Source: Flavobacteriia bacterium (lineage in GTDB: Bacteria > Bacteroidota > Bacteroidia > Flavobacteriales > Schleiferiaceae). From it: DNA of 10,819 nt. How positions within the stretch are numbered: position 1 is the stretch's first letter; each line of letters opens with the position of its first letter. Location of the stretch: NCBI GenBank assembly GCA_949516455.1, contig CATILC010000223.1:1-10819 (forward strand). Direction: 5' to 3'. The notes under the pieces are model-generated. The model made no database searches, was not told the origin of the DNA, and saw only the letters and a program-made list of their open reading frames with translations. The position numbers were made by a program, and so were the translations under genes. This document shows positions 1-7,400 of the stretch, piece after piece.

Positions 1-509
1 GAGTCTGAAGTCAATGGAAGGGTAACCTCCCAAATGCCGCCGCCCATATCGGTCAGTGGATTACATGCACCGCACCAGCCGTTGAAGTCTCCGTTCACAT
101 TCACAGTGGTGAAAGAGCCGCTGTAGTTGCTCATGTCCACACTGAAAGTAACATTGCCACCCGATGCAGGTGGTGGAGGTGGTGGCGCCGTACCGCAAGT
201 AGTACAGCTGTTGAAGCATACTGTTCCAATGGCCGTATCTCCGAGAATACGCAGGTAACGGTTTGTGAAACCGCCCTTGGTCTTTGTGCAAGACTCGCCG
301 CCGGAGAAGTTCTCCTGATCGGTCCAACCGTCTACGGTGAACTTGTAGTCCATGGAGTCAGCAGTCAACGGAAGGGTTACTTCCCAAATGCCGCTGCCCA
401 TATCGGTCAGTGGGTTACAAGCACCGCACCAGCCATTGAAGTCTCCGTTCACATTCACAGTAGTGAAAGAGCCCGTATAGTAGCTCATGTCCACAGTGAA
501 AGTGACGTT
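1..509 (-). repeat. Tandem 354-bp intragenic repeat (copy 1 at 156-509, copy 2 at 1-155, partial)
   Basis: The two copies encode successive binding modules of the secreted protein. Aligning 1-157 against 355-511 by eye gives about 18 differences, or close to 89% DNA identity. The protein sequence NVNGDFNGWCGACNPLTDMG is identical in both copies. The high DNA identity points to a fairly recent or homogenised duplication. More copies may follow beyond position 1. Confidence 0.85.
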
Positions 510-569
510 GCTTTGAGCAGACACACCCCAGGTGAGAAATGCCAAAAGCAATGTGTAGATCTTTTTCAT
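1..569 (-). CDS. Secreted protein with tandem carbohydrate-binding-like (E-set/CBM) modules, C-terminus outside window
   Basis: The frame is open from the ATG at 567-569 to the window edge, giving 189 codons. Residues 1-18 (MKKIYTLLLAFLTWGVSA) form a clear signal peptide. Residue 21 begins a beta-rich module: VTFTVDMS, VNVNGDFNGWCGACNPLTDM, then IWEVTLPLTADS, DYKFTVDGW and a cysteine-containing tail ending near residue 125. A run of six prolines (129-134) links it to a second copy starting at residue 139 (offset 118 residues), which the window edge cuts. The NGDFNGW...W.V.L pattern resembles the glycogen/starch-binding immunoglobulin-like fold found repeatedly in secreted Bacteroidota glycan-degrading proteins. 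By family knowledge it would be exported by Sec and probably then by T9SS; binding of a polysaccharide is inference. A catalytic domain or sorting signal may lie beyond the edge. The spaced cysteines in each module may form disulfides. Confidence 0.8.
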   Translation of the reverse strand, partial: MKKIYTLLLAFLTWGVSAQSNVTFTVDMSYYTGSFTTVNVNGDFNGWCGACNPLTDMGSGIWEVTLPLTADSMDYKFTVDGWTDQENFSGGESCTKTKGGFTNRYLRILGDTAIGTVCFNSCTTCGTAPPPPPPASGGNVTFSVDMSNYSGSFTTVNVNGDFNGWCGACNPLTDMGGGIWEVTLPLTSD

Positions 570-599
570 TGAGTTTTAGATAGGTTTTGATTCAAGCTT

Positions 600-630
600 C
601 AAACATAAAGTATTTCATACTATAAGCAAA
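600..630 (-). promoter_or_regulatory. Bacteroidota-type sigma-A promoter for the secreted binding protein
   Basis: On the minus strand, TTTG at 630-627 is followed by exactly 19 bases and then TATGTTTG at 607-600. This matches the Bacteroidota consensus (TTTG, 19-base spacer, TAnnTTTG). Transcription should start around 593-596, giving a leader of about 25 bases before the ATG at 569. Confidence 0.7.
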
Positions 631-646
631 TAGTTCGATGAACTAT
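630..646. promoter_or_regulatory. 17-bp perfect palindrome touching the -33 box (possible operator)
   Basis: The sequence is ATAGTTC-GAT-GAACTAT, with 7-base perfect arms and a 3-base centre. It starts at the outer base of the TTTG -33 element and extends upstream of it. This is a natural position for a dimeric regulator, but the regulator is unknown and operator function is inferred from position alone. Confidence 0.4.
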
Positions 647-864
647 AAGCTCGCACATTTGTAACTTGCTCATTGAGTGATTTTTAAAATTTCAATTCAT
701 TCAAAACCGCTCCCAAAAACCTATGTCATTGGGCCCTAATTATCGATTTTCGACAGGGAAAAGCGTCAAATTTCGCCGTCCGGCTCTTTTGATAGAGTAA
801 ATTCTACTATAAGACGAAAACAGCCGCGCACTGCATCTTCATGAACCTGTTAGAATCCAATGGT

Positions 865-1893
865 TTAGTGAAAATGCCCCCGATCGAGATCCAGCCATTT
901 AAGAGCCGCACCAGACAGAAGTTCTTGTTCGATCGCTGGTGAATATCCTGCGTTTCGAATCAGCCGGGCCGGTTCGAGCTCTCCGAGTGGGAAGGGATAA
1001 TCACTCCCCATGGCCACTCGGTCCGCGCCCATTTTTTGGATGACCAGATCCAGCACTGCTTTATCGTGAACAAGGCTGTCGATCCAAAACTGGCCCAAGT
1101 ACTTTTCTGGTGGATGAGGGTTGTCCACGGCGCAGAGATCCTGACGTACATCAAATCCATGTTGAATACGGCCGAGGGTGGCTGGGAATGAGCCGCCTCC
1201 ATGGGCTACTGCCACACGCAAATGCGGAAGGCGCTCGAAGACTCCGCCAAAGATCAGCGAACAGAGGGCCAACGAACTCTCGGCAGGCATTCCAACCAAC
1301 CAAGGCAACCAGTATTTGCCCATTTTCTCCTTCCCCATCATGTCCCAAGGATGAACGAAGACGGACATCCCCCATTCTGCACAGGCTTCGAAAACTTCAA
1401 ACAGCTCGGGTGCATCCAGATTCCAGTCGTTTACATGTGTCCCGATCTCAACGCCGTGCAATCCGATCTCCTTGCACCGCTCCAACTCTTTGATTGCAAG
1501 CTTGGGAGACTGCAGAGGAAGCGTGCCGAGTCCAACAAACCTCCTCGGATATCTCCGGACGACATCCGCTATGTGGTCATTCAGGAATTTGGATACCTCA
1601 AGCGTATCCTCGGCCTTGGCCCAATAAGAAAACATTATAGGAACGGGGGACAAAACCTGCACGTCCACTCCGAAACTGCCGCACTCTTTCATCCGCTTTT
1701 CCGCATCCCAGCAGTTGTCTTCGATCTCCCGAAAAAAATGATCGTCGCGCATCATGCGTGCACTGCAGCATCCTGTGTGGTCCAGTTGAATGAAGCCCCC
1801 ATAACCGAACATGCCCTTGAAATCGGGAATGTCTTTTGGCAGGATGTGCGTATGTATGTCGACCGTCAATGGTCGTTCGGTCTGTGCCTCCAT
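865..1893 (-). CDS. nbaD: 2-amino-3-carboxymuconate-6-semialdehyde decarboxylase (ACMSD), amidohydrolase superfamily
   Basis: A 342-residue cytoplasmic enzyme of normal family length (about 330-340). By family it decarboxylates the unstable ring-opening product of 3-hydroxyanthranilate to 2-aminomuconate semialdehyde, sending it toward central metabolism and away from quinolinate. The metal site can be read directly: VDIHTH with His14 and His16, VHPWD with His181, VAHGGG with the likely catalytic His231, and GSDYP with Asp298. The GYGGFIQLDH segment and a Met-Met-Arg motif (Arg49) near the substrate pocket are also ACMSD-like. It starts 4 bases after the stop of the dioxygenase gene that makes its substrate, so the two genes are almost certainly co-transcribed. 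Other amidohydrolase-family decarboxylases are the alternative, but the neighbour makes ACMSD much the best call. Confidence 0.92.
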   Translation of the reverse strand: MEAQTERPLTVDIHTHILPKDIPDFKGMFGYGGFIQLDHTGCCSARMMRDDHFFREIEDNCWDAEKRMKECGSFGVDVQVLSPVPIMFSYWAKAEDTLEVSKFLNDHIADVVRRYPRRFVGLGTLPLQSPKLAIKELERCKEIGLHGVEIGTHVNDWNLDAPELFEVFEACAEWGMSVFVHPWDMMGKEKMGKYWLPWLVGMPAESSLALCSLIFGGVFERLPHLRVAVAHGGGSFPATLGRIQHGFDVRQDLCAVDNPHPPEKYLGQFWIDSLVHDKAVLDLVIQKMGADRVAMGSDYPFPLGELEPARLIRNAGYSPAIEQELLSGAALKWLDLDRGHFH

Positions 1894-1897
1894 TCGC

Positions 1898-2419
1898 TCA
1901 GACGAATCGGGAATCCGTGGCCATTACCGTTCCACATTTGGAACAGCTCCTTTTTTGTTCCGAAGCGTAGAACTCCCTGAATCTGGGAAAGAAGTCCTTT
2001 TCAATATTCGTGAGCGGGAAGTAGGTGGCGTGCAGCTCATTGTTGCACCCCTCGCAGAACCACATCAGGCCGTCCTGATGTTCCGGCTTACGCACCCGTT
2101 CGATGACCAGGCCCACGGATCCCTCCGAGCGGATCGGGCTGTGCGGAACCTTTGGCGGAAGAAGGAACATCTCTCCTGCCCTGATGGGCACATCAACAGA
2201 TCGCCCGTCCTCCTGAATTTTTACGACGATATCGCCTTCGAGCTGATAGAAGAGTTCTTCCGTCTCGTTGTAGTGATAATCCTTTCGGGCATTGGGGCCG
2301 CCCACGATCATGACGATGTAATCTGTGCCTTCGGGATAGAGATTCTTGTTGCCAACAGGTGGCTTGAGCAGGTCTCGGTTATCTTCTATCCACTTTTGGA
2401 GGTGAAATGGTTTGTTCAT
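1898..2419 (-). CDS. nbaC: 3-hydroxyanthranilate 3,4-dioxygenase
   Basis: A 173-residue cupin enzyme that opens the ring of 3-hydroxyanthranilate with O2 in tryptophan/kynurenine catabolism. The expected Fe(II) ligands are His49 (in KDYHYNETEE), Glu55 and His93 (in VPHSP), and Arg97 and Glu107 are placed to bind the substrate. A rubredoxin-like second metal site is intact, with Cys122-x2-Cys125 and Cys159-x2-Cys162. This site is typical of the bacterial and fungal enzymes. The ATG at 2419 (MNKPFHLQKW) is preferred. A longer frame from a TTG at 2440 would add only seven residues and would run through a palindrome. The ACMSD gene follows after 4 bases. Genes for earlier steps (kynurenine monooxygenase, kynureninase) are not in the window. 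Confidence 0.95.
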   Translation of the reverse strand: MNKPFHLQKWIEDNRDLLKPPVGNKNLYPEGTDYIVMIVGGPNARKDYHYNETEELFYQLEGDIVVKIQEDGRSVDVPIRAGEMFLLPPKVPHSPIRSEGSVGLVIERVRKPEHQDGLMWFCEGCNNELHATYFPLTNIEKDFFPRFREFYASEQKRSCSKCGTVMATDSRFV

Positions 2420-2436
2420 TGCTGATGGGATCGAGC

Positions 2437-2452
2437 CCAATTTACAAATTGG
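2437..2452. promoter_or_regulatory. 16-bp perfect palindrome upstream of the dioxygenase gene
   Basis: The sequence is CCAATTT-AC-AAATTGG, with 7-base perfect arms. It sits in the 63-base gap between the ctlX stop and the dioxygenase ATG, ending 18 bases before that ATG. The arms are AT-rich and no T-run follows, so it is a better operator candidate than terminator. No good TTTG/TAnnTTTG promoter was found beside it, so any function is inference. Confidence 0.35.
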
Positions 2453-2482
2453 CCACTCACCCGAGCGAATCGCCCCCGCTCC

Positions 2483-3397
2483 CTAGGAAAAGACCTCAGC
2501 GATCATGCACCGAACACCGCCACCGCCCAGGTCCTCTATGGTTGGTATGGCCGCATCGATGACGCTTCCAAATCGCTCTAGCGCCCGAACGATCTCCGGG
2601 TCGATCTCTGCGCGGCTCCTGCTGCTCATGACGATGATCGTTTCGCCTGAAGCAGATTGCATCTCAAGAATATTTCCACCGAAACTGGCGATGTCCGAAT
2701 AGGTGAGCTCCAAGATCTCTCTGCCTGAATTTTTCAATTGCCAGCGAACAGCCTCCCGTTCTTCCTCAGAACGTATGGACTCCAAACAGACCGCTGCCCA
2801 GCTCGTCCCAATACTCATCAGCACATTGGTGTGGTAAATGAGCGTATCTCCCACCGAATCCTGATAAGAATGGAAACCCATCACCTTATAGCCCATCTGT
2901 TCTGCCCAGCTATCGAGCACCGACCGATCGGTCCTTGGCCCCAAAGCAGCGTAGGCCACTTTGCCGATCCGGTCCAGAACCATACTTCCTGTTCCCTCCA
3001 AGAACTTTCCTGCATTCTCCTCGGCTGTTAGATCGATCTGCTGGTATTCTCCATTGGGATCCAAGCGGTCGATAATATCCTGCCGGCGTTCCAATCTGCG
3101 GTTTGCGGCATACATGGGATAAAGGACCATTCGGTTTCCTTCGTGCAAGGAGATCCAATTGTTGGGAAATATGGCATCCGGCGCATCGTGCACCGCATCC
3201 GCAGGCATGACCTCGACCTGCACACCGCTTCGGGTCAGGACATCGCGAAGGGCATTGAATTCGCGCTGGATGACCGCATTCAGGTCTTTGGGTACGGGCA
3301 CCTCTTTTTGAAAGGCATTGTTCACCGCTGTTTCTTCATTCCTGCGGAAATTTCCAGGAGCGACCATGAATACCCTCGATGTGGACTGATCAGCCAT
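2483..3397 (-). CDS. ctlX: CtlX-type citrulline hydrolase / arginine-deiminase-related enzyme
   Basis: A 304-residue member of the guanidino-group-modifying (amidinotransferase/DDAH-like) superfamily, of the usual length. Landmarks in order are the substrate loop DAPDAIFPNNW (71-81), FLEGTGSMVLDR (132-143), the catalytic-type His189 in IYHTNVLMSIG, FGGNILE (239-245) and the C-terminal nucleophile Cys297 in GGGGVRCMIAEV. These are the hallmarks of the family named citrulline utilisation hydrolase CtlX. The likely reaction is hydrolysis of citrulline or a related ureido/guanidino amino acid in the cytoplasm; the exact substrate cannot be read from sequence. Its ATG lies inside the end of the upstream DDAH-like gene (8-base overlap), implying translational coupling and a shared pathway. 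Confidence 0.82.
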   Translation of the reverse strand: MADQSTSRVFMVAPGNFRRNEETAVNNAFQKEVPVPKDLNAVIQREFNALRDVLTRSGVQVEVMPADAVHDAPDAIFPNNWISLHEGNRMVLYPMYAANRRLERRQDIIDRLDPNGEYQQIDLTAEENAGKFLEGTGSMVLDRIGKVAYAALGPRTDRSVLDSWAEQMGYKVMGFHSYQDSVGDTLIYHTNVLMSIGTSWAAVCLESIRSEEEREAVRWQLKNSGREILELTYSDIASFGGNILEMQSASGETIIVMSSRSRAEIDPEIVRALERFGSVIDAAIPTIEDLGGGGVRCMIAEVFS

Positions 3398-4343
3398 TCG
3401 ATCCGTTTTTGCGATACAAAGGAAGTGTGGTACATCGGAAGAGTCCGCCCAATGCTCCTACAGGCGACAGGTCCAGCTCATGCACCCGATAGCCTTCGGA
3501 ACGAAGCCATTTGTTCACCAGCTCAAAGCGGAGATCGCTCACCACTGTATCCGGGCGAATGGAAAAGAGATTCGATCGCAGCTCGATCATTTCCTCTCGG
3601 TCGAGAATTAGATAACCGACCTCGCCCAGCTCATCGCGAAGTTCCTGCAACTCCCGGGCGTCTTTAAAGCCTTCTTCATAGAGCAGGCAATGCCCTAGGC
3701 CAAGCGGCATGAACCCGCAATCCAGATGCAATACGTTCTGTTCGACCTCGTCGTCCGATTTGATCAGCTGACACCCCACAACCTTGCGGTTTGGGAATTG
3801 CTGACGGAGCCAGTCCAATGCGGCGCGATTGGTCCGTGCAGTCTTGAACTGCTGCATTTCCTGTTCATCTGAATAACCGACGATCAAGGCATGCGGGAGA
3901 ACGAGCACATCCCCCCCTTCAACGCGAACTTCCGCAGGTGGTTGCAAGATCTTGAGGTTTCCAAGCAAAGGCGCCACTCCTTCCCACTCTCTTTTCCTGT
4001 CTTTGATCATGCTGGAAGCCACCAACAGATCGTCAATGACAAAGCCGACGTCGCGCGCAAAGATCTGATCGACGCCATGCACATTCTTTGGCCGCAATAC
4101 CTGAACGCCCTCCTTCTCCAAAACAGCCCGGAACGAATCCAGACTTTGATCCAATGCATCGTCTGATGGAAACCGATCCTGCATGATCGTCCTGCGCGTT
4201 GTCGGATCGTAGGCGTCGGCGAGTTTTGGGACGGCACCCCGGTCTGTGCTGATCCCCAAGACAACGGTTCGCAGTTCATCCCACTCTGCGTTCTGCCGTA
4301 TCGTTTGATCTAAAATATTCGAAGTCGTGTGCACCGTAAACAA
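3390..4343 (-). CDS. Dimethylarginine dimethylaminohydrolase / arginine deiminase family protein
   Basis: A protein of up to 317 residues with the complete active site of the superfamily: FARDVGF (95-101, Asp98), EGGDVLVLP (142-150), the catalytic His206 in NVLHLDCGF, and the nucleophile Cys304 in GGLFRCTTLPLYR. Such enzymes hydrolyse the guanidinium group of arginine or methylarginines to citrulline. Coupling to the overlapping ctlX gene suggests a two-step route from arginine through citrulline, but the substrate is not certain. The start is unclear. The frame's first usable codon is a TTG at 4343, a GTG lies at 4334, and the first ATG is too far in (residue 54). A TAnnTTTG-like element covers the TTG, which would favour the GTG or a later unusual start. 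The gene is divergent from the protease gene at 4460. Confidence 0.85.
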   Translation of the reverse strand: MFTVHTTSNILDQTIRQNAEWDELRTVVLGISTDRGAVPKLADAYDPTTRRTIMQDRFPSDDALDQSLDSFRAVLEKEGVQVLRPKNVHGVDQIFARDVGFVIDDLLVASSMIKDRKREWEGVAPLLGNLKILQPPAEVRVEGGDVLVLPHALIVGYSDEQEMQQFKTARTNRAALDWLRQQFPNRKVVGCQLIKSDDEVEQNVLHLDCGFMPLGLGHCLLYEEGFKDARELQELRDELGEVGYLILDREEMIELRSNLFSIRPDTVVSDLRFELVNKWLRSEGYRVHELDLSPVGALGGLFRCTTLPLYRKNGSNG

Positions 4344-4348
4344 AGGTA
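4341..4348 (-). promoter_or_regulatory. Candidate -7 element (TACCTTTG) for the DDAH-ctlX genes
   Basis: The minus strand reads TACCTTTG at 4348-4341, a full match to TAnnTTTG. No good TTTG is found at the expected 19-20 base spacing; the nearest is TTCG at 4372-4369. If real, the RNA would start near 4335, giving an almost leaderless message beginning at the GTG at 4334. Confidence 0.35.
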
Positions 4349-4439
4349 GGTCGAAGAAAAAGCTTCAGCGAAGCGATCAATGCGCCGTTCAGCAGATGTT
4401 AAAAAACTGAACTTTCGGCCCGTATGGAGTTTATTTACA

Positions 4440-4463
4440 ATGAGAAAAGCTGAAAAACAATGA
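4440..4463 (+). other. Seven-codon upstream ORF (MRKAEKQ) overlapping the protease start
   Basis: An ATG at 4440 opens a frame of seven codons whose stop TGA (4461-4463) overlaps the protease start codon in the arrangement ATGA. This could be a leader that couples translation, or simply chance in an A-rich leader. Nothing else supports expression. Confidence 0.2.
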
Positions 4464-7400
4464 AATTCCCCTATTCTTTCGCCCTGTTGTTCTCTGCCTT
4501 TTGCGCCACGGCACAGGTAGACCAAAACACACTCGATCAGCTCAAAGAAGAGCTCCTCTCAGACCAGGTATTTGACGAATACGATCTGAGCGACCTGGTG
4601 ATCACAGATGTGGTTCCCTCCAAGGCGAGCGGTCTGATCCACTACTACGCGCAGCAGCGGATACAAGGGATTCCCATTCACGGAGCTGTACTGAACTTTT
4701 CCATGAAGGATCAGGAATTATTGGTCAGGGGCAATCGATTCGTATCGGGCCTCGGCGCACAGGAATTGGTGCAATCACCTCAAATGAATGCGGAAGAGGC
4801 GCTCAATCGAAGCTTGGCCTACCTGAACATCCAAACGAAAGCCAAATCTTCTGAACTCGTGCCATTGGAAGACTTCCGCTGGGAGTGGCGCGATACGGAC
4901 ATGTTCGATGAAGGCATTCCCGCACAACTGAAATATTGGAAAACTGGCGATGGCCTCGAGCTCATTTGGGAGATCGCTATTGAGCCGCACGGATCGGAAC
5001 ATTGGTGGGTCTTGAGATGGAGTGCCCAGTCGGGTCGGCTCCTCGACCAGCAAGACCTCGTCTTATTCTGTGATTTTGACCGCGAAGGACATTCATACGA
5101 AGGCCACGAGCAAGAAAATACCGAGGCTGTACAACACCAATTGCTGCCCATTCTTCCTGCGCAGTACAATGTTTTTCCCCTTCCTGTAGAAAGTCCCAGT
5201 CACGGCAACCGCAGCATGGTCATCGATCCCAGTGACAGCCTTGCTTCGCCGTTTGGCTGGCATGACGACGACGGACAGAACGGTGCTGAATACACCATTA
5301 CCCGCGGAAATAATGTATACGCCTACGAAGACGAGAACGACGCTAACCAGCCTGGTTTCAGTCCGGATGGAACCGCCCAGCTCAACTTCGACTTCCCCTA
5401 CGCCACCACCAATACGGTCGCAGCAAATCAGAGTGCCGCCATCACCAATCTGTTCTATATGAACAATATGATGCACGACATCTGGTACCACTACGGATTT
5501 GATGAAGCAGCAGGAAATTTCCAGAACAACAACTACGGCAGAGGCGGAACTGCCGGCGATTATGTCCTCGCTGAGGCCATGGACGGCGGAGGCACCAGCA
5601 ACGCCAATTTTGCCACACCGCCAGATGGGTCGAACCCAAGGATGCAAATGTATCTCTGGGGATCCGGAGGGGGCGGTGGAGGCGCTACCTTCACAGTGAA
5701 CAGCCCCACAGGAATAGCCGGCACCTACACGGCCACAGCAGCCACTTTCGGGCCGGGACTTCCCGCCACGCCTTTGACGGCAGATGTGGTACTTGCCATC
5801 GACAACACGGCTCCTGTCAACGACGGATGTGAACCGCTCACCAACGGCAGTGCGCTCAGCGGAAAGATCGCGCTCATCGACAGGGGCAGCTGCACCTTTG
5901 TTTCCAAGGTTGAGGCAGCGGAGAATGCTGGAGCCGTAGCTGCGGTCATCGTCAACAATGTGCCGGGCAATCCGATCAGCATGGGCGGCAATGGATTCAA
6001 CATCGGCATCCCTTCTGTGATGATCAGTCAGGCCGATGGAAACCTCATCAAGACCGAGTTGGCCAATGGAGCTGTGAATGTCACGCTGGGCAGCACTTCG
6101 GGATCATTCGTCGCTCCCGACGGCGACTTCGACAACGGCATCATCGCCCACGAGTACGGACACGGAATATCTATTCGAATCTCAGGTGGACCGAGCAACA
6201 GTTTTTGCCTCGACAACGCCGAACAAATGGGCGAAGGCTGGAGCGATTGGTTCGGCCTGATGCTCACCATGGAGCCAGGCGATCAGGGAAGCGACATTCG
6301 CGGGATCGGCACTTATGCCGTTGGACAGAGTACGACAGGAGGCGGCATCCGGCCTGCTCCCTACTCCACCGATTTCAATATCAATCCCTACACCTACGGA
6401 AACAGCAACGACGCCAATATCTCTGTCCCACACGGAGTAGGCTTCATCTTTGCCACCGTCCTCTGGGATCTGAACTGGGCGCTGATCAACCAGTATGGCG
6501 GCACACCAGACCCCGATCTCTATTCCGGAAGTGGCGGAAACAACATTGCCATGCAGTTGGTCATCGAAGCCCTGAAACTGCAGCCCTGCAATCCGGGAAT
6601 GATCGACGGTCGTGATGCCATACTCGCTGCAGACCAAGCGCTGTATGGAGGCATACACCGTTGTCTGATATGGGATGTGTTCGCCAACAGAGGATTTGGC
6701 TTCAGTGCCAACCAGGGAAGTTCAGCGAGCAGAAGCGATCAGGTAGAAGCCTTCGATCTTCCTACCTTCTGTTTGGTGCCCACCACCCCACCGACGGCCT
6801 CTTTCAATGCCGCTGCCGTCTCAAGCTGTGATCTGGAGTTCAACTTCACGGACAACAGTACGAATGTGCCGCAAAACTGGCTCTGGGATTTCGGTGACGG
6901 CACCTCATCCACCCTTCAGAACCCAAGTCATACCTACCCTGCAAGTGGTACCTACACGGTCAAACTCGTTGTGAGCAATACCATAGGGTCCGACTCCACC
7001 ACACAAACCGTGAGCATTGTTTTGCCGGCTGCCCCAACAGTGGATGAACTGAACGCTTGTTCTGGTGACAGCGTACTGGCTACAGCGATCGGCAACGGAT
7101 CCATAGAATGGCTGGATCTCTCCGGGAATCTGGTGGCAACGGGAGATACATTGAATCTGCCTCCGCTCAGCGGACCAGCGAGCTATCTTCTCAGGGACAA
7201 TGTGACCGCTCCTCCTGCCCAGGTGGGTCCATTGGACAATTCCATCGGTGCTGGTGGTTACCACGGAACGGGTTACCATGGCGCGTTGAACTTCACTGCT
7301 GTTCAGGGATGTGAGATCCTCTCGGCATGGGTGGATGCAGACGGACCCGGCATACGCTCCTTCATCGTGGGGAGCGGATTCAATACCAATGGAGCCACGC

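Noticed and set aside
1201..2425. Plus-strand frames of 259 and 204 codons opposite the ACMSD and dioxygenase genes
   Set aside because: They are antisense to two enzymes with intact catalytic motifs and show no recognisable protein features.
2420..2440. Upstream TTG start extending the dioxygenase by seven residues
   Set aside because: The ATG at 2419 gives the family's normal N-terminus, and the extension would overlap a palindrome.
4362..4374. GCTTC-AGC-GAAGC mini-hairpin in the divergent intergenic region
   Set aside because: A five-base stem is too short to support as an operator or terminator, and it has no T-run.
4344..4459. Search for a plus-strand promoter of the protease gene
   Set aside because: Only weak partial matches (TTTATTTAC near 4430) were seen, without a proper TTTG at 19-base spacing, so no promoter is called.
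5093..5647. 184-residue minus-strand open frame inside the protease gene
   Set aside because: It lies wholly within the convincing M36 coding sequence and has Val/Gly-rich low-complexity composition expected of an antisense shadow.
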